Positions 20,561-31,990 of a DNA stretch of 64,000 nt are shown in pieces. The stretch is from Echinarachnius parma (taxonomy: Eukaryota; Echinodermata; Echinoidea; Clypeasteroida; Echinarachniidae), in NCBI GenBank assembly GCA_037951105.1, contig JBAMJV010010137.1, positions 56,475 through 120,474 on the forward strand. The letters are read 5' to 3'. How positions within the stretch are numbered: position 1 is the first letter of the stretch; each line of letters opens with the position of its first letter. The position numbers and the translations under genes are program-made. The notes under the pieces were generated by a model, which ran no database searches, was not told the origin of the DNA, and saw only the letters and a list, made by a program, of their open reading frames with translations.

Positions 20561-23500
20561 GTAAGTTGATTGTATTTTTATGCTGTATTTATATCTTCAT
20601 TATCATACAAACTGTACGTTTCAAGGACAATAATATATAGTAAACTAATTCGACCTTTCTTTGGTAAATTTGATGAGCATAACATTGTGTTTACTTTGTT
20701 ATATTATTGTTGAAACTTAGTTCACTTTGATTTGTTTAATGCAGTTGTTTGAACATGTTACACAATATTGTGCACGAAAACATGTTGTATATTATATTTG
20801 TTGTGTGGGCTATGGCGGGGGAGGGGGGGGGGGGGGGGTTGCGTTAATTCGAATATCATGATTTGTGTAGTACTATCAACAACACTGATTTTTTGTTAGA
20901 ATGGTTTCCTCGCGCTATATGTAATAATTTGTTTTCAGAATTATCAACATATGTGGCATGACGCAATTGGAGCAGAATTTATAATTCGCCTTCCATTAGT
21001 ATATCAAAGTATTTGTTTGTCACTACAGATAACACAGAATAACCGAGTAAATTGCTCCCTGCCTTGGAAGGTGAAGAAAACGTGGCTCGTATCACTACGG
21101 TTCCCTGATCTTGCGATTGATGACAATGGTAATTTAATTGATAATATTATTAATTATATATGACTAATGTGCGAGAAGAAAGGGAAGTTGGTTTCAGTTG
21201 GTTTTAAGGGAGAGAAAAGTTCACGTCAGACTTAATTTAAGAAGCTAAACTTGATTGCTATGATTTAGATATAACCATTATCATTATCATGCTTGATAGA
21301 TCGAAATTGATAATAAAAGTTCTTCAAAGATCTATACAAAATAGCTCGAAACTACCAATTCATGAACATAAAGAGGAGTAGATGGATGCTAAGGTGTAAT
21401 CCTAAGTGAATTTCATTGTCATAGGTATAGGTTCCCAGCAATGAGACAGAGCCGTTGCACGAAATCAATCGTCCAGCTCAAACCATACAGAAGCCCAACT
21501 CAAAGACAAGTTGTTCAGAACCAATAATACATTACAAAAAAAAGAATGTGACAGGTCCTAGGCATCACAGTCATTACAAAAAACAATGGACTTGAATAAT
21601 CGGGTGCGGTTCGTTATTCCGAAGGTTCGTTATTCCGAACACGCACATTTCCTATACCTGAGTGTTCGTTAATCCGAAAATGAAATAGGGTTCGTTAATC
21701 CGAACATTTGTTGCATTATTCCGAAGGTTCGTTATTCCGAAGGTCCGTTATTCCGAAGGTTCGTTATTCCGAAGGTTCGTTATTCCGAAGGTTCGTTATT
21801 CCGAAGGTTCGCTATTCCGAAGGTCCGTTATTCCGAGGGTTCGTTATTCCGAAGGTTCGCTATTCCTAAAATGAAATCGGGTTCGTTAATCCGAAAATTA
21901 ATTTGGGTTTGTTATAATGCTATAATTTCATATAAAGAGATAAAATAAACTTAAATGTTTGATTGGTCTGGCCAAGGGAGGGAAAGGGGGAGGGGTATGC
22001 TTAATGCAGGCTGTAAATTAAATAAACAAAACACAAACTATAGTATTATAACAAGCCCGATTTAATTTTCGGAACAACGAACCCGATTTTATTTTCGGAT
22101 CAACGAACCTTCGGAAAAACGAACCTTCGGAATAACGAACCCGATTTTATTTTTGGATCAACGAACCTTCGGAATAACGAACCTTCGGAATAACGAACCT
22201 TCGGAATAACGAACCTTCGGAATAACTGAACCTTCGGAATAACGAACCTTCGGAATAACGGACTGTAACCGAATAATCTTTCTTTGTTGAATCCAATGAG
22301 GACTATGAATAATTATTATGACCAAACATAATGACATTTCCTTTAGGATCCAAATATTATTATGTATTTTTTTTAAAGATCAACTCATGCAGGACTTATA
22401 TGAGAAAATCTCACCTAAATAAATGGACAGTTTTATTCGATCAAAAAATGCCTTTGAATAATTAAGACCTTACATAATATAATGTTTGATTATGAATTTG
22501 GATTATGAGTAATTATGACCATAATGAATGAAAATTTATATCAGATACAATAGGACTTTAAATAATTACAAACCAACAGAATAACACAATGAGATTTGTT
22601 TCTGGATCCAACTAGGTCGGAGCGGATTCTGGACGCTCATCTACAACCAGGGTTTCGAGGTGGTCATCCGCGAGAAGAAGTTCTTCGGCTTCTCCGACTA
22701 CGTCAAGCTCTCGAGGACGAAGGTCATCAGCTATTGCAACGTCACACGCGGCTGGGCCCACAACATAGACCAATCTGATTGGGCCTGCTTCCGGGGCGAA
22801 CAGATCAGTCGATTCCGCGGCGGCGAAGACCAGCAGGGCCAGATGCCGGTGAAGGTCACCGATTTGGAGCCGGACAACCTGGCGACGCAGTTCGACGAGA
22901 ACGCTGTTCATCGCAGGAACGACAAGTTCATTGAGGGTAGGTACAAGCACTTTCCTACGTACACGTCAAGTTGATATTAAATTGTTGGCGAGGGGTTAAT
23001 ATTACAGTGAGTGTGAATTATGTACCGCAATCTACTACGGCCTTTATCACAAACTGACACTTGGGAATTGAAGGAAGTGAGCTGATGACACTTTATGTAG
23101 ATGGATAAACAGATAGTGTAATGAACATCCGTCGTGTCGACGAGGATTCGTCATCATCAGCTACGTATTGGTCAAGGTTGGGGGCGATGTGTTCTGCGGT
23201 GGCTGATGAGACCGATCCTGATCGGCATGCTGGACGGCCGCACACCTCACGTCTTAAAGTATTGTCATTGAGTAGTGGTGCTGCTTGTTGTTCTGCGTGC
23301 CTGCCATGTCGTCTGTCACGCCTCTCCTCTTCAGCGGTCGTTCTCTTTCTCTATCTCGAGGTTTGCGACACCTGCCCGAGCTGTCTGCCTCCACACAGTT
23401 CGGTTTGTCGCTTTGTCCTCCAAAGTGTCAAGTTATTGTTATTGTATTTCATGAGAATGCGAGCTGGTCGTAAATTGGGAACGAATGTTGTACTGATATT

Positions 23501-26500
23501 AAATTAAATGTTCCACATATCTTTCTTTAAAACAGCGATCAACAAAAGTCAGAATTCATGGACGGCGACCTACTACGACCGATACAACAATCTGACGCTT
23601 GGAGATTTAAGACGGCGAGCTGGCGGCAAATTGTGGAAGAGAATTTATCCTGATACGGCACCCGTCGATGACCTGACAAAAGAAGGTGAGTGGCTATACA
23701 TAATTTTGGCGTGTAACATTGACAGTATCCACACAAATTACCTAGAACTCTAGCAGTTCTCACATTCCTAAATGTAATCATGATAATTGTTTTAACAGTA
23801 GAAACAATGAACTGATTTCTTTGTTCCCAAGTTTCTCTTGCGTTAAAAAGATATTTGCGTTGAAGTGTTCGGATTTTAAAATTCTTTATAGGGAGAATGT
23901 AAGTGTGTTCAAAGTAAGTGCTTTGAGTTAGCAAAAAAACATTTAGCATTTTCGCTCATATCTCGGTCATATGACATTCATTTAATTAGGAATTTTCACA
24001 CAACACTCGGAGGACAAATCAGATAAAATAATACATAATTTAGTAACAGTTCATCAGATTTTGCACATGTTAACAAGGTACTATATCCCTTATGCATCAA
24101 TGTCTTATCAACGCCATTAGGATGGCCATCATATTTGAATTTCTAGTGACCAGACATGCCACATGGGCCACCTATTTGAAGATTTCAGGTAGCCCGAGCA
24201 CAGTTCTAGTGGACATTGGGTCCCAGGCTATCGTTTAGCAGATCTAAAGACCACCCATCACTTGATGGACAACAAATACATATTTTTCGTCGAATACATG
24301 TTCATATGTTCATGTACTTATACATTGTTTTGGGTATAAACATGTATACATGATGTATATACAATGCAATATGTGTTGGAGAATGCGTCTTACATCGAAA
24401 TTGATATATTCAATGTTTTACATATATCTATTTAGTTTGTCATGATCGTACCTTACACGTACTTCATCACACATGGAACCGATGGTGTGTCCTTTTTTTT
24501 TTTTTTTTATAATAAAATAATAATGTTTGCGATTTATATAGCGCCTAATATGATTGATACTCATCTCTAAAGCGCTTTACATTATTGCAATACGCTTGAT
24601 CGCTTGGTTTGTCACCAGGGTTGTCATAGGAAAAAGAAGACATGATAGTTATGAGTATGGCGCTGGTCTGGCGGCGATGTGAAGCAGTCCGTTGAGGCGC
24701 CACATTCCATGGTTAAATCGGTTGATTGAGTTGACCGCAAATGGATTTTCCATACCTCAAGAATGGGGGAAATGGATGATTTGTATCAAAGTTTGTATCG
24801 AAGGAACAAGCATGACACATCTATATGAGGTAATACCCTCGGTTTTGGTTATAATGTATTTATTCGAGAGCAACTTTATTACCATGTCACATACTCTACA
24901 AAAAAAGGCGTGCCAGTACATACTGTATTATCTGTTGCCATACGTATTGATGCGAATTCAAATCTGATTTACACCACGATCACAATAAACAATTTGAATA
25001 TCACTGATAAAATAGTGAACCGTAAATATTTTGAAATATAAACCAAAATGGCTTTAACAATGTTGATGATCTCTCGATTGGATAATTACTATATCCAAAT
25101 ATCACATTCACATTAACATAGGCTATTACACATGTGAAATGTGATGACGATGATAACATACAAGACAAGTGAAATCTGGTGAAGATGTAAACATACTAGG
25201 CATGTGAACTTTGATCCAGATTATAACATACCATACATGACAAATACGCTGAAGATAACATATTATACACGTAAATACAGGTGAAGATACATAACTAATC
25301 GAGGGTAGTTCAGTTTTGGTATAGAGGGCGCTGCAGGAAAGATTTTGTTGGTGAGATAATGAAAAACTGAGTGTAAAATTCGAAAGAGCATACAATTTTA
25401 ATAAAATAATAAACTTTATTTGATAAAAATCGGTTCAGAAACGGCTGAAATATAAATAAATATATCCGATAGGAATAAATCAGGGCCCCAGACAGTATTC
25501 GATGATTTAAAAAAAAAAAAAAAAAAAATGCTTAAACTTTTTCAACAGAGGTTTTAAAACAGTTGTTGATGATCTCTCTATTTAATCATTATTTCAACAA
25601 AACATCACATGCATAATTTTGTATGAAAAATGGTTGAAATCAATGCTTTTTAATGGCTCTTTTTTTTAATGATAACAGGCTTTTTACTTAGTCGTTTACT
25701 CCACCTTTCGAGCATGGTGGAGTTATAATTATTAGTTCGTAATGTCATGAATGTTATTGTGCAGGTTTTGGTTACTAAAGCTCAGCCTAACCAAAACTGT
25801 ACTTCCCCTTTAGCACAAGACAACTACTTTTGTTGTTGTTGTATGTGTACGTGTTATTTGGTTAAAGTAATTATTCAATATAAATCATCAAAACAATTTT
25901 CAAGCCATTTTGGTTTATTTCTGAAAATGGTACAGATCCTTACACATCCTGACAAGAAAATTGGAAGATCTCCCTGATTAAGGACGGATTATGTTCCATT
26001 GTGGAGTATGTATTTCTCCCTGATTCCCGTTTGAAATGTCCCTGAATTAGATGTGTGAATGTTGGCAGCTCTGGATTCATAAATATTTTCTTAAATTATC
26101 GAACAAATATTCGGTCCCAACGTGTTCGGTCCAGTCGGATATATTGATGGATATTCCAGCCGTTTCTGAACCGATTGTGATCGAACAAAGTGTATAATGT
26201 CCTTAGTTTTTCATTACCTCACACAAAACGATTTATTGAAGTGCCCTCTAACAGAAACTGTACTATCCCTTTAATTATATTGGTTACATATATATATATA
26301 TACGATTATACTCTCCAGCTCATGTATGTTCATGCAATAGCTACATAAAAAAAGAAAATAATCATGTTTTTATCATGCCTCAAGTAATCTGTCTAAAATA
26401 CAACATAAACAAACAACATTGCACCGAGTTTACCGTGCTCCCAATAGATAAGCCCATGTTAATACTCAACTGACCTCTAAAGGGGTGGAGTGTCCGCAGG

Positions 26501-29213
26501 GAGGCGATTTACTGACAGAGGACACGCTACATTGTTTCAATACGACACAAAATTGACCTCAATATCTTGGAGCGTGGTGGAGCGAAGGACAGTTTCATAT
26601 TAAAAACCACCCGACCGTTTCAAGATTGAGCTCTCGCTGCGTCGTGCAAGTCAACCACGACGACCAGGAAATCGTATCTCTCTTCAACCTAATAAATCAG
26701 TTGTATTCCATGTAAAACTAAACTCGCTCGTAAACATAGTGAATACTGGTATAATATGTGCATGTGTACTTTCGTTGGACATAGTGAGGATGTATAATAG
26801 ACGTGAACAGAAACATGTATATTGTGATTATATTGGAACTCTGATTATGTACTTCGTTTAATTATGTTATGTAAATTAAAGACATTTTAAAATACTGTAT
26901 AATAAAGGTTATGTTGTACGTTCATCCAAACAGTTGCACCTCATATGTAATCTGCTGGGCCTATGACTAGATTGATTTTCATGTTCTTAATGGTTATTGA
27001 CCAAGAGCTCAACATGATCATGATGATGAAAACAGGAATACGAACTACCAAACTTAGGTTTCCAAAACTCTTTTACTGTTTCAATGTTAACTTAAGAACT
27101 ATATTCCAGTAAAGCGCTATGTTCCTCGCGGGAATAACTTTATATAACAACAAAAAACAAACATTACTTTTTATATCAGAAGGGATTGTAAACGATCACC
27201 AAATGAAGAAGAAAAAATAGAAAAAAGGTTTCTTACACGCACTTCATTAAACTTTTCTGGCAGACAAGGTACAAGTGAGAACAGCACGGTTCGTGACTAT
27301 CACGCGTCATTGAATGGCAATGAACGTCAGTGCCCATCTGCCTCGTACAACCAAGATCCTAGGTACAACTAATTGCTTGTACACGGAAACCCGTTTCCAT
27401 GTACACACAATATACCTTGTCTTTAGTTTCCTTCGAATAGGGCTATGAAAGATGGGGTTATCCGAGTTAATAACTATCGAGCTTGTGTATCACGTGCGAT
27501 CAGCGTGGTCACACAGTCCCCAGTTTTTTGTACAAAATGGTGTCCATTTGTAAGACGTCAGGTTTTTTGTTTTGTTATGGCATTGTAATAACTAGATTAG
27601 ACCATGGCACGCAGATGGATAACCCACGCGCCATCGTCGACAAAAGCGACCAAACACCACTATTAAACATGTATGCCTCCTATACAGACTGTGATTAACG
27701 ATGAATTGTCTCACAGTATACTAAATGCAACTTATACAGTTATTTTGAAACGGCATCACTTTTACTTCCTAATATGAAGCTGCGTCGAAGCTCCCGGACA
27801 GATTTGACTGGCGTAACGTTCATGGGGACAAAGATACCAAACATCGTATTTTTCTTTGAACAAACATACTTATCTACAAAATAGTAAAAGCCCCTTTAAT
27901 TCCATGATTTAATTGTCCTCTTTAAGTGTGTCATATCATTTGATTACCTAATGCAGCTGCGTCAAAGCTCCCGGACAGGTTTGACTGGCGGGACGTCGGC
28001 GGAGTAGACTATGTGTCTCCGGTTCGTGACCAGGGGATCTGCGGGAGCTGTTATGCCTTCGCCGCGACGGCTACCCAGGAGGCGCGGCTTCGGGTAATGA
28101 CCAACAACACGGTCCAAATCGTCATGTCACCACAGGAGATCGTAAGCTGCTCGGAGTACGCACAGGGCTGCGACGGGGGATTCCCGTACCTCATTGCAGG
28201 TGAGATATTATGTTTTTTTAAATGGTTCAACTTGTTGTGGGATGTTTGTATCAATCTAGGGATGTCTATATGGTGAGAGACAACTCAATTTACATTTTTG
28301 ATGACACCTCACCTATATTGCAGGCTTACTCGGAGAAGTAATGTATTACAAAAATACGGATTGGCGATCCCATTTCAGCTGCTACACTTTATCTCTCTTT
28401 AAAATGTTAATTGTGATCGTGAACATGTTTCCAGTAAACATGCAACAGTCACACTCATCAATTATGGAATGATGTAATCACATTTCAAAATTGTGTTCAA
28501 CATTTTGTATAAGTCATGTTATTTGCTTTGTGGGGGTAGGGTGGGAGGGGGCATAACATTACACGTTCTTCATTGTCGTGGGAAATACTATATCCACATC
28601 CAATACAAATACTTTGTTTCGTAAATATTGACTTCCATTTTGTCCCACTCCCCGTTGTTATTCAGGCAAAAAACGGACAGGAAAGAAGTTGCCACCTCTT
28701 ACACTAACAATTTATTTTTCTCGCTCTCCACCTTGGCCAGGCAAATATGGACAGGACTTTGGGCTGGTGGATGAGACATGCTTCCCCTACCGCGAGTATG
28801 GCGCACCGTGCCGACAGCTGTCCTGCCGGCGATTCCGCACGAGTGAGTATCACTACATCGGGGGCTTCTACGGCGCGTGCAACGAGGATCTGATGCGCCT
28901 GGAGCTCCTCCGTAACGGACCAATCGCCATCAGTTTCGAAGTCTACGACGACTTTCTCTTCTACCAGGGAGGTATCTACCGCCACGTCCCGATGTTCGAC
29001 CGGTTCAATCCCTGGGAGACCACCAACCACGTGGTCACCATCGTCGGCTACGGGTATAGGGGTCCGAGCCCGAAGAAAGGCCAGAAGTTCTGGATCGTGC
29101 AGAACACGTGGGGCTCTGGGTGGGGCGAGGGCGGATACTTTAGGATCAAGCGCGGCAACAATGAATGTAACATCGAGAGTCTGGCGGTTGCGACTAACCC
29201 GATGACCAACTGA
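20390..29213 (+). CDS. CTSC: Cathepsin C (dipeptidyl peptidase I), complete six-exon gene
   Basis: Lysosomal papain-family (C1A) cysteine exopeptidase that removes dipeptides from protein N-termini and, in vertebrates, activates granule serine proteases. Six phase-compatible exons (20390-20560, 21029-21128, 22616-22936, 23536-23685, 27957-28199, 28741-29213) sum to 1458 nt including the stop, i.e. 485 residues, close to the family length. Order: N-terminal hydrophobic signal, exclusion domain starting ADTPANCSF, propeptide, heavy chain starting near LPDRFDWR, and light chain. The catalytic residues visible are Cys279 (GICGSCYAF), His425 (TTNHVV) and Asn450 ([10 protein letters not shown]), with the Gln upstream in VRDQG. 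The exclusion domain separates cathepsin C from other cathepsins. All splice junctions conform to GT-AG and no frame break is seen. Confidence 0.97.
21029..21128 (+). CDS. CTSC: CTSC exon 2
   Basis: 100 nt after CACTACAG, ending before GTAATT, phase 0 in, phase 1 out. [20 protein letters not shown] matches the 'dvnCsv......v.L' strand region. An upstream acceptor (GTTTTCAG, exon start 20939) is in frame and would add 30 residues. The shorter form fits the family spacing. Confidence 0.85.
21595..22277. mobile_element. Foldback element of 16-bp GGTTCGTTATTCCGAA repeats
   Basis: The left half (21607-21890) holds about twelve near-exact copies of GGTTCGTTATTCCGAA, plus variants with AATCCG. The right half (about 22060-22262) holds the reverse complement array. 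Outer ends AATAATCGGGTGCGG and CCGAATAAT are roughly inverted. A central AT-rich spacer of about 170 bp has no ORF. It is intronic in CTSC. Confidence 0.9.
22616..22936 (+). CDS. CTSC: CTSC exon 3: exclusion domain core
   Basis: 321 nt, phase 1 in, phase 1 out. [35 protein letters not shown] and [10 protein letters not shown] follow the family pattern ('iiYNQGFEi', 'sYCneT..GWvhd', 'nWaCF.G'). It is GC-richer than the flanking introns. Confidence 0.96.
23536..23685 (+). CDS. CTSC: CTSC exon 4: propeptide
   Basis: 150 nt after AAAACAG, before GTGAGT, phase 1 to 1. [20 protein letters not shown] and then LRRRAGG matches the 'kSWtA..y.ey..lTl.dm.rr.GG' propeptide block. Confidence 0.95.
23740..24092. 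mobile_element. MITE family B copy, decayed
   Basis: CTCTAGCAGTTCTCACATTCC on the left and ACAAGGTACTATATCCCTTA on the right are diverged family B ends. The interior shares CGCTCATATCTCGG and CACACAACACTCGG with the other copies. It lies in CTSC intron 4. Confidence 0.7.
24515..24605. repeat. TTTATATAGCGC short interspersed repeat
   Basis: AATAATAATGTTTGCGATTT, then ATATAGCGCCTAATATG and AAAGCGCTTTACATTATTGC. A related copy starts at 31895. This motif pair recurs in many marine invertebrate genomes as far as I know, but its origin is unassigned here. Confidence 0.6.
25300..25812. mobile_element. MITE family A copy
   Basis: GGGTAGTTCAGTTTTGGTAT on the left and CCAAAACTGTACTTCCCCTT on the right are terminal inverted repeats. 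The interior contains AATCGGTTCAGAAACGGCTG, shared with the 35910 copy. An A homopolymer of about 20 lies at 25509. Confidence 0.85.
26130..26274 (-). mobile_element. MITE family A, partial inverted copy
   Basis: Read on the minus strand it begins TTAAAGGGATAGTACAGTTT and continues through GAGGTAATGAAAAACT to AATCGGTTCAGAAACGGCTG, i.e. only the left end of family A. Confidence 0.75.
26275..27779. other. CTSC intron 4, nothing recognised
   Basis: AT-rich intron. Apart from a short TATATATATATATA tract near 26290 there are no repeats shared with the rest of the window and no coding resemblance. The open frame at 27483-27698 has no splice or family support. Confidence 0.45.
27780..27838 (+). 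pseudogene. Decayed copy of start of CTSC exon 5
   Basis: CTGCGTCGAAGCTCCCGGAC followed by AGATTTGACTGGCG differs from the first 34 nt of exon 5 at two positions, and both copies are preceded by CCTAAT and an AG. Translated in phase it gives [16 protein letters not shown] and then drifts to a stop near 27859. It cannot substitute for exon 5 because the catalytic part is missing. Confidence 0.85.
27957..28199 (+). CDS. CTSC: CTSC exon 5: heavy chain with catalytic cysteine
   Basis: 243 nt after ATGCAG, before GTGAGA, phase 1 to 1. [20 protein letters not shown] precedes [11 protein letters not shown] (catalytic Cys279, oxyanion Gln). [20 protein letters not shown] follows, which is very close to the family. 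Confidence 0.97.
28741..29213 (+). CDS. CTSC: CTSC exon 6: light chain, stop codon
   Basis: 473 nt after TTGGCCAG, ending in TGA. It contains [54 protein letters not shown] (His425), [20 protein letters not shown] (Asn450) and [12 protein letters not shown]. It is GC-rich, like exon 3. Confidence 0.98.
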
Positions 29214-29229
29214 GGTGTGACGCTGTATA

Positions 29230-29235
29230 AATAAA
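29230..29235 (+). promoter_or_regulatory. Candidate CTSC poly(A) signal AATAAA
   Basis: An AATAAA hexamer lies 17 nt after the CTSC stop. If it is used, the 3' untranslated region would be very short and end at, or within, the adjacent MITE. Confidence 0.55.
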
Positions 29236-29266
29236 CCGTTAACGGCGAATGAGATTACCATTATTT

Positions 29267-29504
29267 TGTGACCGGCTATAGCAAAACCCTGCACTTGTCG
29301 GTAAAAATCAAAATATAGATGTTCATACCATTAGAAAGGCCTCATCACAAGCTTTCATTTGATGCTTTGTTCTAAAGAATTGGTCAATAATTGGCGAATA
29401 TATGATTATTTTAATTTTGCAATCACGTTATGTGAACTTAGAATGCCCATTTCTTCAAAACATGAATTACCGACAAGTGCAGGGTTTTGCTATAGCCTGT
29501 CACA
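29267..29504. mobile_element. 238-bp MITE with 38-bp inverted termini
   Basis: TGTGACCGGCTATAGCAAAA and CCCTGCACTTGTCGGTAA on the left are mirrored almost perfectly on the right (TTACCGACAAGTGCAGGG, then TTTTGCTATAGCCTGTCACA). It lies 54 bp after the CTSC stop. The family is unassigned. Confidence 0.88.
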
Positions 29505-29523
29505 TATAATAATGAACATTACC

Positions 29524-29735
29524 ACAGGCCCACTGGCCCCGGGGCAACTAAAATAAGCTTCGGGCCTTCAAATGTAATTGATACTTGCATTCACTGGCCC
29601 GAATGAACAACAAAACTTTTCACAAATCTTAATGTTTACCTTCGTTTGGGCCGGCCAGTTTCAGGTTTCGGGCAGCCCACTAGAACTTGACAATCTGTAC
29701 TTGCCCGACTGGCCCACTTTCTAGTACTGAACCGA
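29524..29735. repeat. GGCCCACTGGCCC / CGGGCC repeat
   Basis: Several GGCC(C/A)-centred words (CACTGGCCCGAATGAAC, TTCGGGCAGCCCACTAG, GACTGGCCCAC) recall a short segment at 45688-45796. Boundaries are unclear. Confidence 0.35.
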
Positions 29736-30102
29736 GTATACTACTACTTTTTTTCTAAAAATTCAATAGGCTTCCGTTCATACTATTCAATAATTACTGT
29801 TGATTAAATCGGGGAAATGTTTGATCTAAATTACACTGTTGGTCATAATGTTGGAATTTTTTTTTTAGATCCAACTTTATTATTTTCCCTGTTTTTTGCG
29901 CCTAATTAATCATTTTAGACTAAAAATAATCATTACATTATGTTTCCAAACTACCAATGTACAATACATGGTAGCATGAATTTGCATTAATTAATGAATT
30001 CTTTTGTTTTGAGCTTTGAAAGGCAGGACCTTTGATGATTGGCCACTTTCCTTCTCCAAAGCGTATGTCCAACGAGTCATCGTTATGGGTAATTTCTGAA
30101 AG

Positions 30103-30486
30103 TTGGCCGTGAGATTTTCAACCAAAATTGGCACAGAGGCTCTCGAGGCCATACCCGGTCCAATGCCATTGGCTACCCGCCGAACGATGCTTGTGCTCCA
30201 CCAGGAAGGGGTGTCAACAAGCAATGTCCACTATTTCGTTGGACCATTGCATGTTAAGGTCTGTAAAGTCCTCAGATGTCATCGAGAGAAGGGTCAATTA
30301 AAGCCAAGATTATCTCTAGGACGTCTACGATTGACCACCAGGATAGATTATCGCAAATTGTTTAACCTGTGCCGTAGAAACCGGAAATGCCAAAAAGGAG
30401 CCTTCACCGACTATGAAGAAAACACTATGGAATCAACGCCTTCCGCCAAACTGTACATCAGCAATCCCTCTAACATGGTCACATAG
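30103..30486 (+). pseudogene. Tc1-like transposase N-terminal fragment (left arm)
   Basis: The open frame includes RRTMLVLHQEGVSTSNVHYF and VKVCKVLRCHREKGQLKPRL, then GRLRLTTRIDYRKL, resembling the paired helix-turn-helix and linker of Tc1 transposases ('i..L..eG.s...ia..lg....tV.r....y.etG....r...GR.r.tt..d'). It stops before any catalytic motif. Confidence 0.8.
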
Positions 30487-30855
30487 CAAGACAAACTACC
30501 AAGTGTCCACCCAATACCATGTAACAGAGATTTACCGGACGTCCCTGGACTAGGGAGCCTAGAAGATTTCCGCCTGGACGCTAGAGATATGTCATCTTAA
30601 TGGGTACGAGCCATACCACTGTTGGGACGTCACAAACTCAAGTCGTTTAGTGAATGCAGACAACTTGGAACTTCTCGCCACGTAATCAGCGAACCATTTG
30701 TCTTCCATCTGTTCGGTCAAGGATGTTATGGCTCGTACCCATTAAGATGACATATCTCTAGTGTCCAGGCGGAAATTTTCTGGGCTCCCTAGTCCAGGGA
30801 CATCCGGTAAATCTCGGTTACATGGTATTGGGTGGACACTTGGTAGTTTGTCTTG

Positions 30856-31326
30856 CTATGTGACCATGTTAGAGGGATTGCTGATGTACAGTTTGGCGGA
30901 AGGCGTTGATTCCATAGTGTTTTCTTCATAGTCGGCGAAGGCTCCTTTTTGGCATTTCCGGTTTCTACGGCACAGGGTAAGCAATTTGCGATAATCTATC
31001 CTGGTGGTCAATCGTAGACGTCCTAGAGATAATATTGGCTTTAATTGACCCTTCTCTCGATAACATCTGAGGACTTTACAGACCTTAACATGCAATGGTC
31101 CAACGAAATAGTGGACATTGCTTGTTGACACCCCTTCCTGGTGGAGCACAAGCATCGTTCGGCGGGTAGCCAATGGCATTGGACCGAGTATGGCCTCGAG
31201 AGCCTCTGTGCCAATTTTGGTTGAGAATATCACGGCCAACTTTGAGAAATGACCCATAACGATGACTCGTTGGACATACGCTTTGGAGAAGGAAAGGGGC
31301 CAATCATCAAAGGTCCTGCCTTTCAA
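30856..31326 (-). pseudogene. Tc1-like transposase N-terminal fragment (right arm)
   Basis: Inverted copy of the left-arm frame with a longer open N-terminal part (RTFDDWPLSFSKAYVQRVIV) and the same helix-turn-helix region and end. The catalytic domain is absent. Confidence 0.8.
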
Positions 31327-31892
31327 AGCTCAAAACAAAAGAATAAATTAATTAATGCAAATTCATGCTACCATGTATTGTACATTGGTAGTTTAGAAAC
31401 ATAATGTAATGATTATTTTTAGTCTAAAATGATGAATTCGGCGCAAAAAACAGGAAAAAGAATAAAGTTGGATCTAAAAAAAATATATTCCAACATTATG
31501 ACCAACAGTGTACAATTATCAGCAAATTTTGATAGATTAATTAGAACTGCAAGTATAATCAAATTGTTTGGAAAGACAATAGAGAATTAAATAAAAGCAG
31601 CGCTAAACATGATAGTATTCTGAAAAAAGAAACGTTTATCTCTTGTATATACTGTACAAATGTATGTGATACGAATGTTCGAGATGCTCTGTCATATTAA
31701 AGCCGTTGCATCAATCATGTTCATGGTATAAAAATATAGCAAAACACACTTGTCTTCGAGAACTTGCGTCAAATTGTAATTGTTTTGTTTTCTAGATTTA
31801 TATACATTTGATAATCAATTGTTTATTCTTGGTCATGTTTTAGTTACATCTATATATACGACTTGAATTTAATTTATTTTTAAAATCTGACT

Positions 31893-31990
31893 GACTTAAT
31901 AATAATAGACATTTATATAGCGCAAATTGCAAAGAGCCTCTAAGCGTTTAAATAATTATTTAATCATTATTACCCATGGTAATGAAACTG
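31893..31990. repeat. TTTATATAGCGC short interspersed repeat
   Basis: AATAATAATAGACATTTATA, TAGCGCAAATTGCAAAGAGC and then CTAAGCG resembles the copy at 24515. Confidence 0.55.

Larger units (their letters stand above)
29834..31510. mobile_element. Head-to-head foldback of two Tc1-like 5' halves
   Basis: TA-flanked element with termini CACTGTTGGTCATAATGTTG. The left arm 29834-30615 and the right arm 30727-31510 are inverted copies (about 97 percent alike by eye), separated by 111 bp. Each arm carries a terminal repeat plus the start of a Tc1-type transposase, and neither has the catalytic DDE half. Intact termini and TA duplication suggest it moved as a unit using a transposase supplied elsewhere. 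Confidence 0.9.

Noticed and set aside
22612..22950. Minus-strand 112-codon frame over CTSC exon 3, and 28704-29294 minus-strand 196-codon frame over exon 6
   Set aside because: Antisense shadows of GC-rich coding exons.
23121..23507. 128-codon frame in CTSC intron 3
   Set aside because: GC-rich and possibly a fragment of an unrecognised repeat ([14 protein letters not shown]), but I know no family with it and it lacks splice context.
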